Source: an uncultured Microbacterium sp. | Lineage (GTDB): Bacteria; Actinomycetota; Actinomycetes; Actinomycetales; Microbacteriaceae | Reading direction: 5' to 3' | DNA: 20,043 bases | NCBI RefSeq assembly: GCF_943912325.1 | Contig: NZ_CALTTX010000049.1 | Location: 1-20,043, forward strand | Part shown: piece by piece, positions 1-9,185 of the stretch | Position numbering within the stretch: the stretch's first letter is position 1 | Layout of the letters: each line of letters starts with the position of its first letter | Made by a program: the position numbers and the translations under genes | The notes under the pieces: model-generated | Database searches by the model: none | What the model was told of the DNA's origin: nothing | The model's input: the letters and a program-made list of their open reading frames with translations, nothing else

Positions 1-1739
<1,739 letters not shown>

Positions 1740-1748
1740 ATTCCGTCG

Positions 1749-1754
1749 ATTCTA
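1749..1754 (-). promoter_or_regulatory. -10 element of lepA (TAGAAT)
   Basis: On the minus strand TAGAAT is followed by 9 nt and then the lepA ATG. Transcription starting 6-7 nt past the hexamer would leave a 5' UTR of only 2-3 nt. No convincing -35 is visible. It is called from sequence only. Confidence 0.55.
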
Positions 1755-1858
1755 CGGGCGATGGATGCTGAATCCCTGCCCGCCCCGCTCAGGCGCTGGC
1801 CGTTCGTGCGAAGCCCTCATGCGCGGGGCTCCACGGGCCGGCGTTCAGGCGCCGGGTA

Positions 1859-3007
1859 TCAGGCGCCTGGCACGGGCAGGGCCCGCAGCCCCGCCTCGAG
1901 GTCGGCCGCGTCGCTCGCAGCGCAGACGCGGATCCACCCTTCGCCCGCCCGGCCGAATGCCGAACCCGGCGCGACCGCGACCCCCTTCTCCGCGAGGAAG
2001 CGCTCGGACCAGCCCGCGACGTCGCCGCGGCTCGCGTGCGCGACGTCGACCCACAAGTAGAACGCGCCCGACGGCGGCAGGTAGCGGATGCCGCGCTCGT
2101 CGAGGATCGCGGTCGCCTGCGCGAGCCGCTCGCGGTAGAGCACGCCCGCTTCGGCGACCGCGTCTTGCGGACCCGTGAGCGCGGCGAGCGCCGCACGTTG
2201 CGCGGGGGTGTTGACGCAACTCGTCGTGGCTTCTTGGATCTTGCCGACAGCATCGACGAGCCCGGGCGGGGTCACGAGCCAGCCCACGCGCGCCCCCGTG
2301 AGCGCGTAGGTCTTCGACACCGAATGCACCGTGAGCGTGCGCGCCGCGGCGCCCGGGAGGGTCGCGATGCTGACGTGGGGCGTGCCGTACGCGAAGCGCT
2401 CGTAGACCTCGTCGCTGATGATCCAGAGGTCGTGCTCGATCGCGAGATCGACGATCCCCTGCAGCGTCTCGCGGTCGAACGTCACGCCGAGCGGGTTCGA
2501 CGGGGAGTTCACGATGATCGCGCGCGTGCGGGACGTGACGAGGGAGCGGAGCGCCGAGGCATCCGGAACGAATCCATTCTCTGCCTTCAGCGCATACGGC
2601 ACCGGCACCGCGCCGATCATGCGGGGCGCCATCGAGAACACCGTGTAGCCGGGATCGGGCACGAGCACCTCGTCGCCCTCGGCGAGGGTCAGCAGCATCG
2701 CGTGCGACAGCGCCTGCGTGCCGCCCGTCGTGAGGCAGATCTGATCGATCGGCACGTCGAGGGCGTTCTCGCGCGCGAGCTTCTGCGCGATCGCGTAACG
2801 GATGGGCTCGATGCCGCCGTTCGCGGTGTAGCGCACGTCGGCCGCGGTCCAGGTGTCGGCGCCGGCCGCAAGCGCACCGACGGGCGGCGGGGCGATCGGC
2901 TCGCCCACCGCGAGCATGATGGTGTCGGGGCGCACGAGCGCGAGTTCGAAGATGCGCCGGATGCCCGAGGCCGGGATCTGGTCGATGCGGGGCGACAGCG
3001 AGGGCAT
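1859..3007 (-). CDS. PLP-dependent aminotransferase, class I/II (fold type I)
   Basis: Predicted cytosolic aminotransferase of 382 aa, a normal length for the AAT-I superfamily. Visible motifs in order: the N-terminal segment RIFELALVRPDTIMLAVGEP, the glycine-rich TTGGTQALSHA cofactor-phosphate region, SPSNPLG (Asn contacting PLP), DEVYERFAYG (Asp for the pyridine N), and SVSKTYALTGARVGW, whose Lys at about residue 232 forms the Schiff base. Substrate cannot be told from sequence; aspartate/aromatic or alanine-type relatives are the closest by motif style. The start at 3007 is chosen because TACGAT lies 7 nt upstream, a leaderless arrangement. An in-frame ATG at 3016 is the alternative but would lie inside that -10 element. 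It is divergent from the alpha/beta hydrolase gene at 3072. Confidence 0.9.
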   Translation of the reverse strand: MPSLSPRIDQIPASGIRRIFELALVRPDTIMLAVGEPIAPPPVGALAAGADTWTAADVRYTANGGIEPIRYAIAQKLARENALDVPIDQICLTTGGTQALSHAMLLTLAEGDEVLVPDPGYTVFSMAPRMIGAVPVPYALKAENGFVPDASALRSLVTSRTRAIIVNSPSNPLGVTFDRETLQGIVDLAIEHDLWIISDEVYERFAYGTPHVSIATLPGAAARTLTVHSVSKTYALTGARVGWLVTPPGLVDAVGKIQEATTSCVNTPAQRAALAALTGPQDAVAEAGVLYRERLAQATAILDERGIRYLPPSGAFYLWVDVAHASRGDVAGWSERFLAEKGVAVAPGSAFGRAGEGWIRVCAASDAADLEAGLRALPVPGA

Positions 3008-3071
3008 GAACGCCATCGTAGGTCGCTCGCGGGCCGACCCGATGCGGGGCGCAGGCGACCAGAATGGAGTC
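3008..3071. promoter_or_regulatory. Divergent promoter region, aminotransferase / hydrolase
   Basis: Only 64 bp separate the two start codons. On the minus strand TACGAT (3015-3020) sits 7 nt before the aminotransferase ATG. On the plus strand CAGAAT (3060-3065) sits 6 nt before the hydrolase ATG. A 6-bp inverted repeat, GGTCGC (3022-3027) and GCGACC (3055-3060), lies between the two -10 elements and could be an operator; this last point is inference. Confidence 0.5.
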
Positions 3072-3836
3072 ATGACGCGTGCGGGGGGAGTCGCTGGGGG
3101 CGCCCGGCCGATCGAGGTCGTGCTCGTGCATGGCATCCGCACCTCCGCGACGATGTGGCGCTCGCAGGTCGCGCACCTCACCGGGCTCGGGATCGGCGCT
3201 CACGCGCTCGACCTGCCCGGTCACGGCACGCGACGCGGCGAAGAGTTCACGATCGAAGGCGCGTTCGCGACGATCGATGAGGCCGTTCAGGATGCCTCGA
3301 CGCGCGGCGACGTGCTGCTCGTCGGCCACTCGATGGGCGGACTGCTGTGCCTCGAGTACGCTGGCCGGGTCGACCCCCCGCCGATCGCCGGGCTGGTCGC
3401 GGCGTCGTGCACGGCGCTCCCCCGCGGCCTCGCGCTGCGCACCTATCGATCGCTCTCGCGCACGTTCGACCGGCTGCCCGATCGCGGGCTCGCGATCTCG
3501 CGGCGAGTCCTCGAAAGCACGCTGCCGCCCGAGACGCTCGACGATTTCGAGGCCGGGGGCTACGCCCTCGACGCGCAAGATGTCGCGCTCGCGAGTCTGT
3601 CGAGCCTCGACCTCGCCGCCGCCGTCACCCGGATCGCCGTGCCGCTGTGGTTCGTCAACGGCCAGTACGACCAGCTGCGGCTCAACGAGCGGCTCTTCCG
3701 TCGGCTCGCGCCCCGCGCCGAGCTCATCGTCGTGCCGCGCACGTCGCACCTCGTGACGGCGATGCGCCCGCGCGTCTTCAACGCGCTGCTCGACGTCGCG
3801 CTCGCGACCCTTCGCGCTGCCGGCCCCGCCGCCTGA
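3072..3836 (+). CDS. Alpha/beta hydrolase fold protein
   Basis: A 254-aa serine hydrolase of the alpha/beta fold. The strand-loop VLVHGIRTSATMW near the N-terminus supplies the HG oxyanion-hole motif. GHSMGG is the nucleophile elbow (Ser at about residue 87). VNGQYDQLR carries the likely acid (Asp about 200), and SHLVTAMRP the catalytic His (about 226). The triad order and spacing are complete and there is no signal peptide or membrane segment, so it is probably a cytosolic esterase, lipase or haloperoxidase-like enzyme; the substrate is not predictable. The ATG at 3072 is preferred over upstream in-frame starts because they would overlap the divergent aminotransferase gene and because a CAGAAT -10 lies 6 nt upstream. 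GGAG also sits close by, but with too short a spacer to be a typical ribosome site. Confidence 0.9.
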   Translation: MTRAGGVAGGARPIEVVLVHGIRTSATMWRSQVAHLTGLGIGAHALDLPGHGTRRGEEFTIEGAFATIDEAVQDASTRGDVLLVGHSMGGLLCLEYAGRVDPPPIAGLVAASCTALPRGLALRTYRSLSRTFDRLPDRGLAISRRVLESTLPPETLDDFEAGGYALDAQDVALASLSSLDLAAAVTRIAVPLWFVNGQYDQLRLNERLFRRLAPRAELIVVPRTSHLVTAMRPRVFNALLDVALATLRAAGPAA

Positions 3837-3920
3837 CGCCCCCACCCCCGGCATCCGCCGTCGCCCTCGCGCCGCCCACGCCCCGCGCCTCGGCCCTGCA
3901 CCCCTGCACCCCACAGGGCA

Positions 3921-3993
3921 CCGCGAGGCATGCGATCCGCGTCGAGGCATGCGCGCAATGCACGTGCCTCGGCGGAATACGCATGCCTCGCGG
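3921..3993. repeat. Nested inverted repeats with GAGGCATGC cores
   Basis: The outer arms are a perfect 14-bp inverted repeat, 3921-3934 (CCGCGAGGCATGCG) and 3980-3993. Inside lies a second pair, CGAGGCA (3943-3949) and TGCCTCG (3965-3971). All four arms share a GAGGCA core related to the AGGCATCC word that recurs through the window. The structure can fold as one long hairpin or be read as an array of binding sites. No T-tract follows, so it is not a classical intrinsic terminator. Confidence 0.75.
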
Positions 3994-4044
3994 GGTGGGT
4001 GGGTGCCCGAGCGGCGCGGGGCCGGTGGCGCGCGGCGGGAGAGC

Positions 4045-4073
4045 GTGTGAGCCCGGCGGGGATCTGCTAAACT
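4045..4073 (+). promoter_or_regulatory. Candidate rpsT promoter
   Basis: TAAACT at 4068-4073, preceded by TGC (an extended -10 context), has GTGTGA at 4045-4050 with a 17-bp spacer as a possible -35. Transcription would start near 4080, leaving a leader of about 140 nt before rpsT. Confidence 0.5.
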
Positions 4074-4079
4074 CGATCC

Positions 4080-4219
4080 TTGGCTTGCGTGTGGGTTTTG
4101 CCCTCACGAACGCGCCGAGGAGCCCTCTTCCTCCGAAGCGCCCGCCGGACGCACGGTTTGGCAATAACCACGCACCCGGTTCAACCGCTCATCACCTCAA
4201 CGAAAGCCAGTACACACCC
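4080..4219 (+). promoter_or_regulatory. Long 5' leader of rpsT
   Basis: About 140 nt of non-coding leader follow the candidate promoter. It contains a short hairpin (CGTGTGGG 4088-4095 with CCCTCACG 4101-4108, one mismatch) and ends without a recognisable Shine-Dalgarno sequence before a GTG start. In E. coli, S20 represses its own translation and its mRNA also has a poor start signal, so an autoregulatory leader is plausible here. That role is inferred, not seen. Confidence 0.4.
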
Positions 4220-4480
4220 GTGGCAAACATCAAGTCGCAGATCAAGCGCAACAAGACCAACGAGAAGGCCCGCGAGCGCAACAAGGCCGTCAAGTCCGAG
4301 CTCAAGACCGCCGTGCGCCGCACGCGCGAGGCCGTCGCCTCGGGCGACAAGGCCGCCGCCGAAAAGGCTCTCGGTTCCGCGACGCGCAAGCTCGACAAGG
4401 CCGTCAGCAAGGGCGTCATCCACGAGAACCAGGCCGCGAACCGCAAGTCGGCCATCGCCAAGCAGGTCGCCGCTCTCTGA
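4220..4480 (+). CDS. rpsT: 30S ribosomal protein S20
   Basis: Small primary 16S rRNA-binding protein of the 30S subunit, 86 aa, the normal bacterial length. It begins MANIKSQIKRNKTNEKARER after a GTG start and ends with AIAKQVAAL. The composition is strongly basic and alanine-rich, as expected of the helical-bundle S20 fold. The start is fixed by the conserved MANIKSQ N-terminus. It lies head-on to holA, the same opposed arrangement known from other actinobacteria, and is followed by an intrinsic terminator 32 bp downstream. The GTG start and missing Shine-Dalgarno suggest weak, regulated initiation. Confidence 0.98.
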   Translation: MANIKSQIKRNKTNEKARERNKAVKSELKTAVRRTREAVASGDKAAAEKALGSATRKLDKAVSKGVIHENQAANRKSAIAKQVAAL

Positions 4481-4512
4481 GCAGCCCGCTAGCGCTGCTC
4501 GCAGCTGCTGAT

Positions 4513-4544
4513 ACGAAAGCCTCCGTTTCGACGGGGGCTTTCGT
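4513..4544 (+). terminator. Intrinsic terminator after rpsT
   Basis: The 13-bp stem ACGAAAGCCTCCG / CGGGGGCTTTCGT (one T-G pair) closes a 6-nt loop, TTTCGA. It lies 32 bp past the rpsT stop. The 3' side continues CGTCTC rather than a clean T-run, and the symmetric stem could also stop holA transcripts coming from the other side. Confidence 0.85.
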
Positions 4545-4654
4545 CGTCTCTGCAGATCGTCGCGATAGCTGAAGAGTGGATGCCTCACCGCGCGCGGTCC
4601 CAACGGCGTCCGCTCCCCTTATGCCCGCTCCCTCCGCCGACGTGCGTGGCGCGA

Positions 4655-5743
4655 TCAGCCTCCGAGCGGTGCGCGCGTCGCAACGACCGTGACGAGCCGC
4701 TCGAGCGCGAACACCGGATCGCGGGACGCTCCCTTGACCTCGGCATCGGCGCGGGCAGTCGCCTGGATCGCCAAACCGAGCTGATCGCCGCTCCACCCCA
4801 CGAGGTCGCGGCGCGCTCGATCGATCTGCCAATCCTTGAGTCCGAGGCGTGCGGCGAGTTGCTGCGACGATTCGCGGTGCCCCGAGACCCGCGCCATCGT
4901 GCGCAGCTTGGTCGCGAACGCCGCGACCATCGGCACGGGGTCGGCACCCGACGCCAGCGCGTGTCGCAAAGCGATCAACGCGTCGCCGTAGCGGCCCGCG
5001 ATCGCGGTGTCGGCGACGACGAACGATGACACCTCGACGCGACCGCCGTAGTAGCGCTGCACGATCTCGACCGTGATGTCACCCTCGACGTCGGCGATCA
5101 ACTGCTGGCACGCGGCCGCGAGCTCGGTGAGGTCATCGGCGAAGGCCGACGTGAGGGTGCGAAGCGCCGGGGCCGCGATCCGCTTCTTCGCCGCCTGGAA
5201 CTCGCCCGCCGCGAAATCGTAGCGATCCGAATCGCGCTTGACCGCGACGCACGCGATCTCGGCTCCGTTCGCCGGATCGCCGCCGATCTCCCCCGCGCGG
5301 ATCAGGTCGAGCAGTTTCTTGCCGCGCACGCTCGCGCCGGTGTGACGCAGCACGACGGTCGCACCCTCTTGCGGCGCGCGCAGGTACGAGATCGCTTCCG
5401 AGAGAAACTCGTCGTTGCACTTCTCGACGCCGCTCACGCGCACGAGCCGCGGCTCGCCGAACAGCGACGGCGACGTCAACGCGAGCAGAGTGCCCGGCGC
5501 GTAGGCGTCGGCGCGCACGTCGCTCACCTCGAGCGAGGGGTCCTCGGCCTTGAGGTAGTCGCGAATCCCCGCGACCGCCCGCTCGGCGCAGATCTCTTCG
5601 GGCCCCGACACGAGCACGATCGGCGCGGGCTCGGGGCGCCGCCACGGCAGCTGCCGAATCGCCGATTTCGCGGGTTTCGCTCCCCCGCGAGCAGGCGCCC
5701 CCGCACGCGCGCGCGGCGCGGAAGAACGGGGAGCGGATGCCAT
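4655..5743 (-). CDS. holA: DNA polymerase III subunit delta
   Basis: Clamp-loader subunit that opens the beta sliding clamp, 362 aa, matching the family. After a basic, alanine-rich, probably disordered N-terminus of about 35 residues come PAPIVLVSGPEEICAERAV (the divergent AAA+ start of delta), the SPSLFGEPRLVRVSGVEK segment typical of the clamp-contacting region, and a C-terminal collar domain (ITVEIVQRYYGGRVEVSSF). Upstream in-frame starts are rejected because they run far into comEC. The ATG at 5743 has TACGCT 6 nt upstream, so holA can also be transcribed on its own as a leaderless mRNA besides reading through from comEC (49-bp gap). Confidence 0.95.
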   Translation of the reverse strand: MASAPRSSAPRARAGAPARGGAKPAKSAIRQLPWRRPEPAPIVLVSGPEEICAERAVAGIRDYLKAEDPSLEVSDVRADAYAPGTLLALTSPSLFGEPRLVRVSGVEKCNDEFLSEAISYLRAPQEGATVVLRHTGASVRGKKLLDLIRAGEIGGDPANGAEIACVAVKRDSDRYDFAAGEFQAAKKRIAAPALRTLTSAFADDLTELAAACQQLIADVEGDITVEIVQRYYGGRVEVSSFVVADTAIAGRYGDALIALRHALASGADPVPMVAAFATKLRTMARVSGHRESSQQLAARLGLKDWQIDRARRDLVGWSGDQLGLAIQATARADAEVKGASRDPVFALERLVTVVATRAPLGG

Positions 5744-5749
5744 GACTCC

Positions 5750-5755
5750 AGCGTA
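5750..5755 (-). promoter_or_regulatory. Leaderless-type -10 element of holA (TACGCT)
   Basis: On the minus strand TACGCT is followed by GGAGTC and then the ATG, so transcription would begin at or next to the start codon. GGAG also lies 2 nt before the ATG, too close to serve as a normal Shine-Dalgarno. Confidence 0.55.
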
Positions 5756-5792
5756 TCCGCGGCCACCGACATCCCCGACCGCGCCGCACGCG

Positions 5793-8264
5793 TCACCCGT
5801 CGGGCGGGCGCTGCCGCCAGATACGGAGCACGTTCGCGCCGTCGTCCGGCGCCCGCTCGAGCGTCGCGATCCCGTCGCGATCGGAGCGCACGACGACGGC
5901 ACCGTCGGCTTGGAGGGCCGTGATGATCTCGGCGCGCGGATGCCCGTACGTATTCCCCGCCCCGACGCCGATGAGCGCGACGGCGGGGTGCACCTTCGCA
6001 TACAGCTCGAGCGATTGGTCGGCGCTCCCGTGGTGCGCGACCTTGACGACGTCGTACCCCGCACCGAGCCCGGCACCCGCAAGCGCGCGCTGCGGCGCCT
6101 CGGAAAGATCGCCGAGGTAGAGACCCCGAGGCATCCGTTCATCCGATTCCGGTGCGACATCGAGCACGACGCTGCCATCGTTCCCCGCGCCGAACGCCGC
6201 CCCCGGGTTCGCACTGCTCGCGCGGGGCCACAGCACGCGCCACGACGCCCCGCCGAGTGTGCCGACGAGCCCCGAGCGAGCTGCGACCGGCTGGGCGCCG
6301 CCCGCGACCAGTCGCGCGATCAGCCGCTCGTCGTCGGTGGATTCGGGGGCGCCGTGAAGCACCGTCCCGACGCGCCCGACGAGCACGCCGGTCGCGCCGA
6401 CATGGTCGTGGTCGAAGTGCGTCAGCACGAGAAGGTCGATCCGATCGACGCTCATGACCCGCAGGCACTCGGCGAGCGGCGCATCGTCGGGCCCGGTATC
6501 GATGAGCGCGACGCGTCCCTCCGAGCGCAACAGCACGGCGTCCCCCTGCCCGACGTCGCACTGCGCGATCGACCACTCTCCCGGCATCGCGAGCGGAGCG
6601 AGGGGCCCGCGCACCCCGAGCATCCCGATTCCGACTCCTGCGACGAGCAGCACGATCGCCGCGGCGAACGCGCGCACCCGCACGACCGGGCGTGTGCGCG
6701 CGGGGAGAGCGATCGCAACCAGCACGACGGCGCCCGCGACCGCGAGCAGAGCGGCTCCGCCGAGTCCCTCGGGCCACGGCACGAGCCCGCCCGGGAGGCC
6801 CGCAAAGAAGTTCGCGACCGCCGCGATCCACACCGACGGCACCCACGCGACCCACGCGAGCGCCCACCCGACGCCCGGGATTCCGGCCAAGAGGCACGCC
6901 GCGAGACCCACGACCGTCGCGATCGGCGCGCCGGGCGCCGCGAGCAGGTTGGCGATCACGCCGAGGATCGGCACGCGCGGGTCGATCAGCACGAGCAGCG
7001 GCCCGCACACGAGTTGCGCCGAGAGCGGCACGGCGAGCGCGAGGGCGAGACCCCGAGGCATCCAGCGCGCAAGGCCCTGCGCCAGCGGGCGCGCCAACAC
7101 GAGGAGCGCGGCCGTCGCTGCGGCCGACAGCGCGAAGCCCAGCGAGGTCGCGAGCCACGGGTCGATCGCGAGCAGCACGATGATCGCGCCCGCGAGGGTC
7201 GTCACGCCGCGGCCCGGCCGGTCGAACGCCAGCGCAACGAGGGCGATCGTCGCCATCGCGGCGGCACGGATGACGCTCGCCTCGGGCGTCACGAGCACGA
7301 CGAAGCCCGCGAGGCTCGCGAGGGCCGTTGCGATCCGGATGCCTCGACGCGCGCGACACCACGCGGCGAGGGCGTACGCGATCCCCACGACGAGCGCGCA
7401 GTTCGCGCCAGACACGGCGGTCAGATGACTGAGCGAGGACTGCTTCATCGCGTCATCGAGCCCGGAGCTCACGAGCGATGTGTCGCCGACCGACAGCCCC
7501 GGGAGCAGGTGGCCGCCGTCTCCCGGAAGCTCGCGCGCAAGGGCGACGAACCCGTCACGGAGCGCCGACGCGCCGGCGAACACGGGCGGCGGCAGCGCCG
7601 TGACCTCGAGGTCCGAGGCAAAGACCCGCACAGCCGCAGCATCGCCCGGCTCCGACACCGAGGCCGTTCCCCGCACGCGCACGCGCGACCCCATATCGAG
7701 CCCCTCGGGACGAATGGATGCCTGGGGCACCGCCGCTTCCGTCGACGCGTGCCCGCCCCACGCGGACTGCGCTCCACCCGCCGTCACCTGCACCGTGATC
7801 CCGCCCGCTCGCCGCTCACCTCCGAGCGTCGCGGTCTCGGCCGCGAGCCGGAACCGCACGCCGCCGTTCGCGCTGGGCTCGACCTTCGACGACACCACGC
7901 CGGTGGTCTCGACGATGCGCCCGCCCGCGAGAGACTCGGCGTCAAGCGCCTCGCGCGCGGGAGCGAGAGCCGCGATATGGGCCGTGATCACGAGGCATCC
8001 GACGCCCGAAATCACCACGACGCGGCTCGCGGCAGCCAGCCATGCGCACGACCGCGACCGCGGCCAGGCGAGCGCCGCGAGGCCCGCAAGGCACAGCCCG
8101 ACCGCAATGATCACCGCGATGCGGGGTGCCACCGCGCCCGTCACGACGACGTAGGCGCACGCCCAGCCGACCAGCGCGGGCACGACGAGCCTCGCATCGG
8201 TGATTCGCCGAAACGCGACGACTGACGCCCGCACCTCATCGGCCGACGAGCGCACGACGCTCAT
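5793..8264 (-). CDS. comEC: ComEC/Rec2 family DNA-uptake membrane protein
   Basis: Polytopic inner-membrane channel for single-stranded DNA in transformable bacteria; 823 aa. An N-terminal group of membrane helices with a DUF4131-like soluble insert is followed by the Competence core, marked by LSHLTAVSGANCALVVG, with further helices to about residue 570. A C-terminal metallo-beta-lactamase-like domain has THFDHDHVG (HxHxDH metal site) and VKVAHHGSAD, so the predicted nuclease site looks intact. The ATG at 8264 is chosen for the upstream AGG about 8 nt away; a GTG at 8288 in the same frame is possible. It follows comEA by 58 bp and precedes holA. Natural competence is proven in few actinobacteria, so an active uptake role is uncertain. 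Confidence 0.93.
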   Translation of the reverse strand: MSVVRSSADEVRASVVAFRRITDARLVVPALVGWACAYVVVTGAVAPRIAVIIAVGLCLAGLAALAWPRSRSCAWLAAASRVVVISGVGCLVITAHIAALAPAREALDAESLAGGRIVETTGVVSSKVEPSANGGVRFRLAAETATLGGERRAGGITVQVTAGGAQSAWGGHASTEAAVPQASIRPEGLDMGSRVRVRGTASVSEPGDAAAVRVFASDLEVTALPPPVFAGASALRDGFVALARELPGDGGHLLPGLSVGDTSLVSSGLDDAMKQSSLSHLTAVSGANCALVVGIAYALAAWCRARRGIRIATALASLAGFVVLVTPEASVIRAAAMATIALVALAFDRPGRGVTTLAGAIIVLLAIDPWLATSLGFALSAAATAALLVLARPLAQGLARWMPRGLALALAVPLSAQLVCGPLLVLIDPRVPILGVIANLLAAPGAPIATVVGLAACLLAGIPGVGWALAWVAWVPSVWIAAVANFFAGLPGGLVPWPEGLGGAALLAVAGAVVLVAIALPARTRPVVRVRAFAAAIVLLVAGVGIGMLGVRGPLAPLAMPGEWSIAQCDVGQGDAVLLRSEGRVALIDTGPDDAPLAECLRVMSVDRIDLLVLTHFDHDHVGATGVLVGRVGTVLHGAPESTDDERLIARLVAGGAQPVAARSGLVGTLGGASWRVLWPRASSANPGAAFGAGNDGSVVLDVAPESDERMPRGLYLGDLSEAPQRALAGAGLGAGYDVVKVAHHGSADQSLELYAKVHPAVALIGVGAGNTYGHPRAEIITALQADGAVVVRSDRDGIATLERAPDDGANVLRIWRQRPPDG

Positions 8265-8322
8265 CGCGAGCCTGCCCGTCGACCACACAAAACCCGCGCC
8301 CCGGGCACAACCGGCCGCCCGC

Positions 8323-8979
8323 TCACACCGTCACCAGTGGTCGCAGCGTCTCGAGCATCTTCTCGCCGATCCCCGACACTCCGCCGAGGTCATCGACGCT
8401 CGTGAACCGCCCGTGCTGCTCGCGCCACTCGACGATGCGCTTCGCGAGCGCCGGCCCGATACGCGGCAGTTCTTCGAGCTGCGCTTGCGTCGCGGTGTTG
8501 AGATTGAGCAGACCGGATGCCGAGCCTGCCGCCGCCCCCGATCCGCCAGCGACCCCCGGGGCGCCGCCTTCGCCTGTCGCGGCCGTGGTCGAGGGTACGA
8601 GCAACTGCTCGCCATCGGTCAGCGGGCGTGCGAGGTTGATGCCCTCGCGCGCCGCATCGTCGGTGAAGCCCAGCGCCGCGGCGACCGCGTCGACGACCCG
8701 CGCCCCCGCGGGCAGCTCGTAGAGCCCGGGCGCGCGCACGGCACCGCCGACGTGCACGTACAGCACGTCCGAGGCGGCAACGGGACTCGCGGTGACGCTC
8801 TCATAGGGTGCGGCGCCGGGTCGAAGCATCCCCCACACCACCGCCACGACGAGACCCGTGATCACGAGGACGATCGCCGCCGCGACGCCGAGGCGCACGC
8901 GGGCGGGCGCACGCGGATACGCCTCGAGCGCGTCGTCAAGCGCCTCGCCGGGCGCGTCATCGTCGGGCGGAGTCGTCAC
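8323..8979 (-). CDS. comEA: ComEA family helix-hairpin-helix DNA-binding protein
   Basis: Membrane-anchored DNA receptor that would hand DNA to ComEC; 218 aa. An acidic cytoplasmic N-terminus leads to one membrane helix (about residues 30-50, RLGVAAAIVLVITGLVVAVVW). An SLBB domain follows (DVLYVHVGGAVRAPGLYELPAGARV), then a glycine/alanine linker and a C-terminal double HhH motif (LLNLNTATQAQLEELPRIGPALAKRIVEWR and the VSGIGEKMLETL repeat). The GTG start at 8979 is supported by TAGCGT exactly 6 nt upstream. It heads the comEA-comEC-(holA) unit. Machinery for pseudopili is not present in this window. Confidence 0.93.
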   Translation of the reverse strand: MTTPPDDDAPGEALDDALEAYPRAPARVRLGVAAAIVLVITGLVVAVVWGMLRPGAAPYESVTASPVAASDVLYVHVGGAVRAPGLYELPAGARVVDAVAAALGFTDDAAREGINLARPLTDGEQLLVPSTTAATGEGGAPGVAGGSGAAAGSASGLLNLNTATQAQLEELPRIGPALAKRIVEWREQHGRFTSVDDLGGVSGIGEKMLETLRPLVTV

Positions 8980-8985
8980 GTTCCG

Positions 8986-8991
8986 ACGCTA
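8986..8991 (-). promoter_or_regulatory. Leaderless-type -10 element of comEA (TAGCGT)
   Basis: TAGCGT on the minus strand, then CGGAAC, then the GTG start. This places the likely promoter of the comEA-comEC unit directly before the start codon. Confidence 0.55.
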
Positions 8992-9088
8992 CGAGCGGCG
9001 CTCCCCGCGCACGCGCGTGCGAGCCCGATCTGTGCACGGCAACGAGACCCGAGCTCTGTGGAGAACGCATGCGCCGCGCACAGGCAAA

Positions 9089-9154
9089 GCCCGCGGCGGG
9101 GTCACCTGTTGCCGGAATCCCGCCATGACAACCGCGACCCGCGACCCCGCGGGC
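9089..9154 (-). terminator. Weak candidate terminator after leuS
   Basis: In the 206-bp gap between leuS and comEA, GCCCGCG + GGGTC (9089-9103, 3-nt bulge) can pair with GACCC + CGCGGGC (9143-9154). The stem is 12 bp, but the loop is about 39 nt and there is no T-tract, so the role is doubtful. Confidence 0.25.
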
Positions 9155-9185
9155 GACCTAGCCCCGACACAAGGCCCGCCCGAAC

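Larger units (their letters stand above)
3837..4219. other. Gene-free region upstream of rpsT
   Basis: This 383-bp stretch has no supported gene. Reading frames crossing it are extensions of the hydrolase or of rpsT shadows. The first part is C-rich (3837-3920). It then holds nested inverted repeats (3921-3993), a G-rich spacer, the rpsT promoter (about 4045-4073) and the rpsT leader (about 4080-4219). The inverted repeats may end the hydrolase transcript or act on rpsT. Confidence 0.6.

Noticed and set aside
5742..8225. 827-aa open frame on the plus strand opposite comEC
   Set aside because: It has low-complexity Arg/His/Asp-rich composition and no motif, and lies wholly antisense to a clearly conserved gene. 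It is a shadow frame of high-GC DNA.
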